64,000 nt of DNA from Asparagopsis taxiformis (lineage: Eukaryota; Rhodophyta; Florideophyceae; Bonnemaisoniales; Bonnemaisoniaceae), in contig JALQPE010000112.1 in assembly GCA_030407315.1 (NCBI GenBank), positions 1 through 64,000 on the forward strand, written 5' to 3'. The number at the start of each line of letters is the position of its first letter. Positions within the stretch are counted from its first letter, which is position 1. Below the pieces are notes generated by a model, which was not told the origin of the DNA, ran no database searches, and was given only the letters and a program-made list of their open reading frames with translations. The position numbers and the translations under genes are program-made. This document shows positions 34,250-44,509 of the stretch, one piece after another.

Positions 34250-35500
34250 AGTTAAACTACATTTGCGCTAAACCGCTGCCCTCAGCTGTAAGTGGTTGTG
34301 CAACCCATAGTCTCTTCAACAACTGCAGCCCTCCATCTCATGTTTCACTACTGTGCATACCCATCAATATGCCGACAAACACACATGCTTGTCAGAGGTT
34401 CTCCAGCCGATGACATCCTCCGTCATGGGTTTTCACAAAGTACCTATTACGGGCAACATCACACACATCCCATGGCGTATCTCTAGCCGTCATCACAAAC
34501 TTCTATATCACTTGGCATTAATGTTCCCAGACTGTGCCAGGTCATTGCTTCAATAGGGCGTGAGAGTGGTTATTTCCTCCTTTCTGCGATGATTCTATTT
34601 TTAATATTCAACCATGATTGTATTGCCAGGCCAGTCTACTCAAATAAATTGACAGATGATTGAGTTCCACCGTTCACAGCTGTGACTTGGCAAGCGATAC
34701 AAACCGTTGGCAAGTAGTACGTCCCAATTCACATTGTGTCTTCCGGTCCAATGACCAACAAGTTTGCCAAATCACTCAGCCCACGAACCTAGGTTTTTCT
34801 CTACTCCTGACACCTGCCGAAAGTTGCCAATTCTGCTCCTAAACGATCCTCCACTCCTTCTTGCCTCATATAAATAGAGAGAGAACTCAATAACCTCTCT
34901 CCAGGAAAATTTCGCTCATGCAATTTCCTCACACTATCGTTCCGAACACCTTCTACCTGTTGCACGCTTCTTGGCAGGTTCATTTTCCTCATCAATCAAC
35001 TACTTCACATATCATCTTCATCATTGCATGGTTTTGCCGACTCACATTTATCCCAACTCCGAATGGCCTCCTTGGACAATGGATTGAATCGATCCAATGG
35101 AGACAGCACTACTTTCAAACTATTTTGCTCCCTTCAAGTAACAATATTTCGTTGGTACTCGACTACTTGTTCATGGCATGGGATTGTGCCGGTCCGTGGA
35201 TTTGTACTCACCATTCTCAGACGCTCAAAAACCCGCCAGTGGTTGTGCAACCGGTGTTTCCTGATATCACTCTCCACTATCATTACCCAGGCTGACCAAT
35301 TGTTTTTCTTCACTTGTACATTTCTTCATTCTCTGCACAGTCTGTACATCAACCACACTCCATCCATCTCAAATTCAAATACCAAGAGCCGGATACAGTT
35401 TTGGTGAAGCATCTATTACTCTTCATTATCGTTAATATAGCTATGGTGATCTTTCCTTCCCAATAAATATTGCTTCAGAGCGTCTGTTGCCTATACAACT
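34250..35500. other. Gene-free stretch with scattered GGTT..AACC motifs
   Basis: No convincing coding frame. It contains GTAAGTGGTTGTGCAACCCA (~34290) and CGCCAGTGGTTGTGCAACCG (~35235), members of the palindrome family of this block. Otherwise nothing was recognised. Confidence 0.5.
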
Positions 35501-35529
35501 ACACTTCTTTACCATATCTGTCTTCAAAA

Positions 35530-36790
35530 CATCCCGAAATCTAGTGTTCCCAGAGCACATTGTGGCATTTCTGGTTTGAAAATTAGGTTTCAATTTACAC
35601 CGTTATGGTATTTCTGGTTCCGTAATTTAGAGCTCTTAGAACGGTGCACAGCATCCATGTCTTTTAGTGATAGTGGTCCCAGAGCAATTTATGACGTTCC
35701 TGTTTTCGAATAGCATTGTTCCTAGAACGATATATACTGTTCATGACTTCAACTTGCATTAATCACAGAACGCTCTCTACTGTTCCCCATTTCGATGTTC
35801 ACTGTTCTCAGAACTTCTCAGGCTCTTCTTGGTACGGTCCGTGATGTTCCAGGTTCAGACTTTCTTACTTCGCAGAACAGTCTACACCGCTCTCGGCTCC
35901 TCAAAACACCGTTCTGGGAATTGTCCGCGGGTTTCCTGAATACACTTCTTAGTATTCCTCTGCCGGTATGTGCTGTTCCTGGCTATATACTTCTTCATCT
36001 CCGGGAACAGTCTCTACTGAACCTCTCTACACTTATCACTGTTCATGGAACATCCCTCATCGTCTCTATGTTGCTCCTTTAGTATTCGAAGAACAGTCTG
36101 TGATGATCCATGCCGTCTTTTTTGCTCTTCCGAGGACAGTATATGGTGTCCTTGTTAGTTGGATTCATTGTTCCCAGGCCTTTCAACAGTGTTCCTGGTT
36201 TCTATGCATACTGGCTCCGGATCAATCTTCGGTGATCCCAGTTTCCATCTATACCACTTCAGGGACTGTCTTTGCTGTTTTGTTGCGTTCCATGTCTGCA
36301 TTCCTATAACAATCATTGTCGTTCCTGTTTCCAAGTTCACTGTTCCACGAACGCTATGTTCCGTTTTGCTCCTCTCAATACATTGCTCCACAGAACGGTT
36401 GTTATTGTTCGCAGTTTCGATATTACGTCAGTCTACACCGTTCATGTGGTGTCGTTTGTATAGTTCCTGGAGTATTCGAAGCTGTTCCGGGTACTCAACC
36501 ACACTGTTCCCAGAACAATGATTACTGTCCCAGTATGTAAACATAGTGTTCTTAGAACAGTAGGATTACTGTCCCAGGATGTAAACATAGTGTTCTTAGA
36601 ACAGTATGATTGGTTACTGGCTGTCCAATACAGCACTCTCAGGAACGGTCTTCATCGTTTCTCATGTTTGAAATATCGTTCTGGACATTGTCCGTACTGT
36701 TCTCAGTTTTAAATATACTGTTCTCTGAACAGTGCTCTTCTTGTTCCATGAACAGTGTTTGGTGACACAATAAAACACTGTTTCACTGTT
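35530..36790. repeat. Cluster of ACTGTTC..GAACAGT palindromes and half-sites
   Basis: Some thirty or more occurrences of GTTC / GAAC half-sites, many paired as ACTGTTCCCAGAACA, TGTTCTTAGAACAGT or ACTGTTCTCTGAACAGT, spread over 1.25 kb with little else in common. One 50-bp stretch (around 36520-36605) is duplicated in tandem. Open frames across it are chance products. Dense short repeats like this are typical of the subterminal regions of CACTA-type elements, where they bind the accessory protein. Confidence 0.7.
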
Positions 36791-36791
36791 C

Positions 36792-38512
36792 TCAGCGCAT
36801 TTCGTGCTTTCCTAGTGTGTTGAACCTTCGGGGGCCTCGTGGGTCTCCAAAGTGGATCCGAAGGTCCTTTCCGTTTGACTCCGCAACTAGGTGGGGTCCG
36901 GTGAACGATTTAAGACGCTCTCGATATACGTATACGAAGTCTCCTGGGGTGATGACGTAATCTGCGGATGCTGGCGGGCGTTTCAGAAGTCCGAGCTGTA
37001 CTCTCCCTTTCGCGACGAGTTTCTCGTATTCTGTCCGTGCCGATACCATCGCTCTTAGTCGTTCGCGGTGTGTCGGGTAGTCTCGAGGGGATATTGAGGG
37101 TAACGTGGCATTACGCCGAACACTAGCAATGACGGTACCAAACCGTCTGGTCCGACTGAGTCGTTCATCGCCTTGACGGAGAGGGCTAGGATAGTCTCTT
37201 CTTCGACTTTTGGATATTCGGATAGTACTTTGTTGAAAATGGTACGAAGAGTGTGGTGGTATTTCTCACCGGGGCCTAATGAATTATGGCTCTCTGTACC
37301 GGTTGACCGCAATGATATGCATTGCACTTCGCATGAGTATTTCCATTCTGCTGAGACGAATACAGACCCTTGGTCAGTAAGGACAGATTCCGGGTACCGA
37401 TGTATAGAGTAGACCAATTCCTCAAGAAGGCGTTCCAGACCGATGGTACTTCGACACCTTTTAAGAATGCGGCCGCGCTAAACCTTGTAGCGGTGTCGAC
37501 CATGTGGAGTACTGGTGCTTGCTTCCCCTTTCTAGATGGAAGGTACATGATGTCCATTAGTAATTCCTGGTTGAAGCGCAGCTTGTCTCCATCTCTGATC
37601 TTAAAAGATCCCTATAAGAAAAGTAATATGTACCCCTGATATCCTTTAGATGAACCAATGATGTACGTGATATCTCTACTGTACGCAAGAGATACTTCGC
37701 TGATGTCCGGGAGATGAGCGTATGGACATCTCCCGTCCATCATTGGTGTATCGCTATGCGGCCATCAGCTGAAGAGCGAATGTTCCTTATCCGTACATCA
37801 GAGGAACACCATGCATGTCATATGTTCATCATGCGGCAATCTTTGGTACATCTTTAAGGCTTACTGGGGATATGGGTCGGTTGGAGAAGCGCGTACATAA
37901 TTCACAATTGTCGACTATATCCTGCAGAGTCTTTCGCGTACCAGAGGATAATCCTGCTGGATTCGCCCGTCTTAGAAGGTTGTAGAGCTTCTCTACGCTT
38001 GGATGGAAAAGGTTTCGGTGCAATCGCGATAGTTGGGCTTGATTATAAAGTGCGCTGGATATTCTTGTCCATTTGAGATAACCGTGCCCATGTGTGCGAG
38101 TGACTGGCATGTTCCATGATCTTGGCACACATTCCAGTATATTGTGCTCTGATAGAAATTGCAATCCTTTTGCATCCATGAAGTCTAATCCCATGAGAAG
38201 TGGAATGTCTTCGTCGACAATATCGACGGATATTTTCAGCAATTCCGCGGGCGTTTGAATGAGAATATTGATTCTTCCAAGGGAGTTGGATAGTAATGAT
38301 GCAAACCGAAACCGATTGAATGATAATGATGGTCGGTAGGGTATTCCATTTTCTTTGCAGTATGCCATGGCTTGTGGTTTTCCGATGACGGATCGTTGCG
38401 CACCGGTATCTAGAAGGGCACCGTTGAAGCGTGCAGTTTCGTGGTGTTGCAAGTTTGTTACTGTGTTGGGAATGTGGTATTCCCTATACGTGGGTTTTTC
38501 GCTTTTCTCCAA
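36792..38512 (-). pseudogene. LTR-retroelement pol fragment: aspartic protease and integrase, no reverse transcriptase
   Basis: Minus strand. 38512-37829: retropepsin motif (ALLDTGAQRSVIG, then IPLLMGLDFMDA) and an integrase zinc-binding domain (H..H in LHRNLFHPSVEKL, C..C in CELCTRF). About 250 bp with internal inverted repeats interrupts at 37560-37830. 37580-37055: integrase core with MDIMYLPSRKG, LTDQGSVF and SLGPGEKYH; the spacing from the Asp of TDQG to the Glu of GPGE is 35 residues, the classical D,35,E. A frameshift lies near 37350-37420. 37049-36792: a C-terminal DNA-binding-like tail (DFVYVYRERLKSFTGPHLV). The order protease-integrase without RT between fits a copia-type element truncated before RT. 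Confidence 0.8.
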
Positions 38513-38559
38513 TTGATAATGGAGTTTACGTCTTGAAGCTTTGGGTATATTTTGTGGTA

Positions 38560-38950
38560 CAATTTATTCGGTCGACGCGCGCGCGCTCGTAACGACTGCG
38601 TCCGACTGAGTCCGCATGCATCCGCGAATTAGTTAGTTAGTAAGCGAGCGTACGCGTAGCGATTCGATTCGATTACGTGTCACGGCGCGCCTGAGCGAAC
38701 GCGTGCGCGCGAACGAACCCGCGAGCTTGGCGCCACGTGTAGCGCCTTTTGCGAATTTCCCTTTATTTCCCCTTTTTTGGGTTTTTTATGACGAAAGTCT
38801 TTTTCCCAAATATTTCCCCTTTTTTGCGTGCGAGCGAGCGGCCGCCGGCCGGCCACGGTAGGACAGCCTGTCCTTTAGTAGCTAGCTATTAATTGTCGTT
38901 CAGCTTCGCACCTTACCAATAAACAGCCAGCATCTTCGCAGCTACGAGTT
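38560..38950. repeat. CpG-rich LTR-like region
   Basis: Unlike its left neighbour it is very rich in CG (runs of GCGCGC, GCGAGCG). It holds AATAAA signals on both strands (CCAATAAACAGCC near 38920, and ACCGAATAAATTG on the minus strand near 38570) and a GGACAGCCTGTCC palindrome resembling the hairpin in the LTRs of the first array. It lies between the protease and gag reading frames. Ends are not resolved. Confidence 0.35.
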
Positions 38951-39430
38951 AAGTGTCTAGCGCGTCGCGAGGACCGATTGCGTTACGACAATGCGTGCGG
39001 GGTTGCTCACGATCGCCGACGTTCGCGTGCGCGCTGCGCATAAACCGATCGTCGAACTCCGTCGCACCGCGATAGCGCGCGTTGCGTCGCACGCCACTAG
39101 GCCAGGGATTTACGACCCCTGTGTGGATCGTGTTGTGCTCGAGTTTACTCGGTGATCTCACCCTGAGATCACGGCTTGCGCCGGCCCGCGAATCCCGTGT
39201 TGCGATCGTTCCCTACGCGTTCCGCCGTTGTACCACCCGTTCGCCAGCGCGACCGAGCGACGCGCGAAACGCAAGTTCAACCAGCGCGTTACGGTTCACC
39301 TCGCCCTGACACGGCTGCAATTCTAGAACTCCCTTAGCGATCGCCACCCCGGCTGGTCCTACACCTTGCGGTTTCGGCGGGTAGCCCGGGCGAGCGTGTT
39401 CCTTTTGCTGGCTTGGGCGACGCGCGAAAC

Positions 39431-41339
39431 TCACGCCATTATAAGCCCCGGGGCTTCCGGGCGGCCGCCCTGTTCGGCGAAATTCACGGGCTTCGGCTGT
39501 CTTGCGGGTATCTCGTCTTGGCGTAACCCGTTATCTCCCGGGTCCCTCGGTGCCGTTGTCGGCGGCAACTCCGACGATGCCGGAGTGCCGGTACCCATGC
39601 CTACTGTTAGTATCGCATTTTCGTTACCCATGGGATAGTCCTCGGAGTCCAGCGAAATGGTGTTAACTCGCCTTGCGCTTTTGACTGGCGGCAAGTTCGT
39701 CCGAAAACGGTTATGGATGCGGTGAGTTTCCCAAACGGTGTCGCCGAGACTCTGGGCTCTCATTCTTACATCTTGAAATGACATGCTGGGGTTCCTCGCG
39801 ACATCGTCGCGGACCACGTGCTGCGAATATGACGAAAGCCCGTCGATATATGCGGCCATCAGTGACCGTTCTTGGAATGCGTCCCCGCAACGGAGTGCCG
39901 CTTTCCTGAGGCGGAAAGCAAATTGGTCTTCGCTTTCACCGACGACCTGACGCATTTGCGTGACTTCTCGGAAAGATGCCTGCAGGACCGATTCCTTCGC
40001 ATAAGCGAGAAGTAGCCAGTTAACGGCCTCGGGGTAAGAGTAGATCACATCCACCCCGGGGCGGGCGTCTTCGAAGCCAGTGCCACGGCCCACATATGAT
40101 AGCATTGTCTCCCGGGCTTCGCCTCCCATGAAGTATTTCATGAGGGGCAGGGCAGCACCCTCGGCCACGCCCGTTTCGTCACATGCGAATTTAAAGTTTT
40201 TGAGGAAAGCTAGTACGGCGATCGGGTCCTCACCGGTAAATATGGGTACCGTCATGACATGCTTGAGTTGGCGAGCTGTCTTGGACAAGCCCTGTGCCAC
40301 TTCGTCATCATATCGACTATCGCGCTTGCGTAAGCGGTAAGTACGGTACGATAAAACCTTGGTGAAGCGTTCGTTTAGCGGCTTTAGTTCGACCAGGCCC
40401 GGATACACGTCGTCGCCAAGGGTATCCTGATGCGGCGACGGTACTTCTTGGGTGACACCCGAGGCTTCTCGCATGAGATTCAACCAACGGCGGGTGTCTT
40501 CGTGCTCTTGGTCCATTACCACTTTGGGTAATTCGGTTGGCGCGGCAATGCGCTCCTGCTGCGGTTCCTTCGTCACCTCCTGTGGTGACGCTTGCACTGA
40601 TTCCTCGACCCGAGTAATTGCTAGCGTCTCTTGCACGAGGCGCGAGACCTCCTCCGGTAGGGTTGATTCCATTTCCCTGCGTGCCCACCGCATGACCGCG
40701 GGCTCCAGTTGCCTTAAGAGGATAGGTAGTATCTCCGCTACGAGTGATGCCTTCATGTCTTCGTAGGACTGCCGGGGGTTGACCCGGGCCTCTTGATCTA
40801 TCTCCTCGCGAGCGATTTCTCTGGCGATTGCTCGCGCTTGTTTGACGTTGACGGATTTCAAACTTCTTTCCCTGCCCCTTCCCATTACGGAAGACGGCTT
40901 TTTCGGAGGCTTATCCGGAAAGGCAAAAATCGACGGCAGCGATTCTATCTCCAAATTTGGTAATGATCCGACCGTGACGGCGGGTTCCATGGCTTGGCAC
41001 CCCCGTTTCTGGTTCCGCCGATGCGCTCGGCTGACCGACAGTGGAGCGCGGGTCCGTGGTCAGGTCCACCCTGACCGGAAGATCGGACATCACCTCCGTC
41101 TGCTTCGGGGATGAGAACTCCAATCGTTGCACCGGGTTGCCGTTACCGGATTCCGACGAATTTTTCGACGACGCGGCCGATGCTGCCCTTCGCTGCGAGC
41201 GCGTCCGTGGCGAGCGCATGGGCGGAATGCTTGCGGGTCCCCTTCTCGGTTTTCCGCTAGTTTGCGCCGTCTTTGATGACGACGCTTCCTTCGCCTTGGC
41301 CAACGAGCTGGCCGTAGGGCGATTCGCGTTCGGTGACAT
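39431..41339 (-). pseudogene. Retrotransposon Gag-like protein, one frameshift
   Basis: Minus strand. An N-terminal Ser/Arg/Pro-rich part from an ATG at 41339 is joined, after a one-base frame change near 41000, to a 519-codon frame (40990-39431). The core resembles Retrotrans_gag: VPIFTGEDPIAVLAFLKNF, LMKYFMGGEARE, SYPEAVNWLLLAYAKES, REVTQMRQVVGESEDQFAFR, LMAAYIDGL. There is no zinc knuckle in the visible C-terminus. Base composition is clearly GC-richer than the protease-integrase fragment to its left, so the two may belong to different elements even though gag-protease-integrase would be the right order. Confidence 0.75.
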
Positions 41340-41708
41340 AACTATTTTGCGTTAGAACGCAATTGACTTGTTGAGGTTATTCTTCTCCAAGGGTTTTACG
41401 TCTGTCGACGGTTATCACTACGACGCGTGGTCGATTTACGGTGACCTGCGATCCAACCTCAGTGGATCGGCTTACTCACAATTTTCCTAATTGGTAAGGA
41501 ATTTGTATCTTCACGCTGATACGCGATCTTCACGCTGATAAGCGGTGTATCAAGCCCACTCGGCGAAATGTTCTTGCAACTTGTGTAACTTGATCCTTCC
41601 GGATTCTAGGTCGAGAGACCAGAATGTAGGACTTAACTGGCGCTTAGACGTAATGACTTAGGTAGTCGTCCAAATGTCTCGAGTAGTCGCCGGAGAGCCT
41701 CTCCGGTG
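41340..41708. other. Gag upstream region, no gene
   Basis: Probable leader or LTR of the gag element. It contains a 19-bp direct repeat ATCTTCACGCTGATA-type (around 41508-41535). It ends with CGGAGAGCCTCTCCGGTG, a short palindrome, exactly where Y copy C begins. Confidence 0.4.
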
Positions 41709-41836
41709 ACGTCTGTGTTTTCGGAAGTGGACGCGGACGTCCAGTCTCTCTAGTACGGGTCCTAGTCGGCCCCGAGATTTACTAGAACAAATGAACGTCC
41801 GCGTCCAAAAAAAAATAAAAATTTTTTGGATGCGGA

Positions 41837-42223
41837 CATCCACTTTCTCTAGTACATATGGCGGAATACTAGGGCCCGACATCCACTTTCTCTAGTACAT
41901 ATGGCGGAATACTAGGACCCGACATCCACTTTCTCTAGTACATATGGCGGAATACTAGGACCCGACATCCACTTTCTCTAGTACATATGGCGGAATACTA
42001 GGGCCCGACATCCACTTTCTCTAGTACGTTTGGCGGAATACTAGGACCCGACATCCACTTTCTCTAGTACGTTTGGCGGAATACTAGGACCCGACATCCA
42101 CTTTCTCTAGTACGTTTGGCGGAATACTAGGACCCGACATCCACTTTCTCTAGTACGTTTGGCGGAATACTAGGACCCGACATCCACTTTCTCTAGTACA
42201 TATGGCGGAATACTAGGACCCGA
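41837..42223 (+). repeat. Nine tandem 43-bp subterminal repeats
   Basis: Unit CATCCACTTTCTCTAGTAC + variable four bases + GGCGGAATACTAGG + purine + CCCGA. Units 1-4 carry ATAT, 5-8 GTTT and 9 ATAT at the variable site, so the array grew in blocks. Shorter versions (two to three units) are at 19370-19500 and 51700-51780. Confidence 0.95.
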
Positions 42224-42354
42224 CATCCAGTATACAATATATCAGCGAAAACCGGGAGGGAAGAAATTACAGCGGATGGTAAATTCATGGCCCATATCGG
42301 ACCGTATTTTATTCTCTCATTTAGGAAACTGCTCGTATACAATACGTCTCTCTA

Positions 42355-42495
42355 GAATAGGGAATACATATCTGGTCAGAATAGGAAATAAATACCCGGT
42401 TAGAATAGGAAATACGTATCCAGCCAGAATACGGAATATGTATCCAGCCAGAATACGAAATACGTATCCAGCCAGAATACAAAATACCTGTCAGC
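42355..42495 (+). repeat. Minisatellite of ~23 bp (AGAATAGGAAATACGTATCC type)
   Basis: About six imperfect copies containing TATCCAGCCAGAATAC. Fewer copies are present at the same place in Y copies A (19140-19235) and B (51905-51995). Confidence 0.85.
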
Positions 42496-42779
42496 ATATC
42501 GTCGATCACCCATCTCCCTCAATATCGCGTTCTCCCTACCATCCGAACGCCATGCACCACCATCCGCACATACTTCAAGAACCCTCACGACCTAGATTTC
42601 AAAAATCCGCTCCTTCCCAATTCCATCCCCGCTTTCCTCGACACCACCCCAGCCCATTAAATCATCAAGACATCAAACATGAACATGGTCAGCAAAATCT
42701 TGCACCACTTGAAACCACTCTCACTTCTATCGTATGCCCGAAAATATACACATACCAGAAACACCTCACAGCTTCATTC

Positions 42780-44100
42780 CCCATCTTCCTACATCCCTTC
42801 TTCACTCTCCTTCAGTCCTGCCGTTCCTGCTTCACCACTCCTGCATCACATACAAAACATCAACCCCAACAGTCAGATTCAAAAGCAACGCTTACCACGA
42901 CAGATATCCTAGAAACTCCCTTACTTACCTCTCCGAGAGGATGAGTGAATCATCCATCCTACACAAAATACAAACCATGATCCAAAAACCTTGCAATGAA
43001 TAATCAAAGTCAGCAGTCCATATCTTCGCAAAACAAGTCTTGGTGCTCAGTGAAACTTACCTTCTGTCATCAACATTCCTGCACCATCTACACAACATCG
43101 GAATCAACCACAACAGTCAGACCCAAAACCAACCTTCCCTCGCTGCTTACTTTCAAAACTCGCACACTTACCTTCGCTCCACACAATACACACCATGACT
43201 CAATAGGCTTCCAATGAAAAATATCGCATCAACGGAAATAGTCAGACTCAAAACCAACCTTCCCTCGCTGCTTACTTTCAAAACTCGCACACTTACCTTA
43301 CCTGTTCCATCCTGCACACAATAAAAACCATAAATCACGTAATCGTGTAGCCAAGAAAAATAGTCAGCATTCCGCATCTTCGCACAACCGGTCTGGGCGC
43401 CCAATGTGACTTACCTTCCGTCATCACTATTCCTCCATCACCTACGCAACATCGGAATCAATCGCAACAGTCAGATTGAAAACCAACGTTTCCCTCGCTA
43501 CATACCCTGAGAACTCGCAAATGTACCTCTCATCCATCCTACACACAATACAAACCATGATCCAAAAACCTTGCAATGAATAATAATCATAGTCAGCAGT
43601 CCATATCTTCGCAAAGCACATCTTGGCACTCAATGAAACTTACCTTCCGTCATCAACATTCCTGCATCACCTACAAAACATCGGAATCAACCACAACAGT
43701 CAGACTCAAAACCAACCTTCCCTCGCAGCATACTTTCAGAACTCGCACACTTACCTTCGCTCCACACAATACACACCATGAGTCAACATGCTTCCAAGGA
43801 AAAATATCGCATAAACGGAAATAGTCAGACTCAAAACCCACGCTTCCCTCAATGCATACCCTCAAGATTCGCGCACGTACCTTCGTCCATCCTCTACACT
43901 AAACAAAGCAAAGGCCGTCAAAGAATCTCAGTCGGTGATGAGGGCGGAGTGGAGCCTGCGGCGTCGACCGGACAGCTTTCAGCGTCCGCTTCAGTCTTGC
44001 TGTGCATACTCGAAATCATCGCCGGCAGTGAGATTGAGTATGGCCCAAGCCATGGTCTCTGAATCCCCGAACAATGAGATCCGGATCGAGAACAACGAAT
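42780..44100 (-). other. Exon-like cassette array in Y copy C
   Basis: 27-nt cassettes at 43061-43087, 43415-43441 and 43644-43670, each followed (minus strand) by GTAAGT and preceded by TAG. In the same phase as copy A they read GAGMLMTE, DGGIVMTE and DAGMLMTE. A 12-nt cassette at ~43530 is identical to the one at 18676-18687. The terminal open exon has a stop after GTGGTGAAGCAGGAACGGCA. The first coding segment (MAWAILNLTAGDDFEYAQQD) is at ~43990-44055. Confidence 0.5.
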
Positions 44101-44509
44101 ATAAACATATAATCATATATATGAGAATCCATTTGCTTTCCTTACATGATCCGTGGCATATCCGCTGTAAAGCACATTCAAATTCCACGAAGTTCAGAAA
44201 TAAAAAAGTTTATTATTACACATGAATTAATTGAAAATTCATCTCCCAGGGTGGTCGTTCGTCCTTCCATGCACACGTTGCCACCACGCAATGTGATGTA
44301 ACAGTTGGAAATGATTGAACTCTCGGTTAAATTCCACCGTTGGGATGTCAGCTGGAGTGAGCACAAAACTACTACCCACAAAACTACGAACGAACACGTT
44401 ACATTCCAAGTCTCGAAAGCACCACAAAAATAAAATTGGTCGCATCTGGACGGCACAGTCTCCCCTGTTCAGCTCGCAATCCTCCCTTTTTGCGTCAAAA
44501 CTCGACATG

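Larger units (their letters stand above)
41709..44425 (+). mobile_element. Sequence Y, copy C (diverged)
   Basis: Starts ACGTCTGTGTTTTCGG; nine 43-bp subterminal repeats (41837-42223); a 22-24 bp minisatellite; then cassettes in minus orientation and the conserved first coding segment near 43990-44090. It stays similar to the other Y copies up to ~44425 (GAGCACAAAACTACTACCCA), 85 bp before the transposase ATG. It differs from copies A and B by many substitutions and indels, so it is an older or separate lineage. Confidence 0.75.

Noticed and set aside
34250..36700. Several 60-120 codon frames between the transposase and integrase remnants
   Set aside because: They overlap in several frames and follow the repeat cluster; composition is not coding-like.
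36813..36817. TAGTG as a possible CACTA 3' terminus
   Set aside because: No matching CACTA end found at the left of the block, and the site overlaps the integrase-derived frame.
38949..39434. Two short minus-strand frames downstream of gag as a protease
   Set aside because: No LLDTGA-type motif; Arg-rich because of CpG-rich DNA.
41837..42223. Regular repeats resembling a CRISPR array
   Set aside because: Direct tandem units with no unique spacers, in a eukaryotic transposon end.
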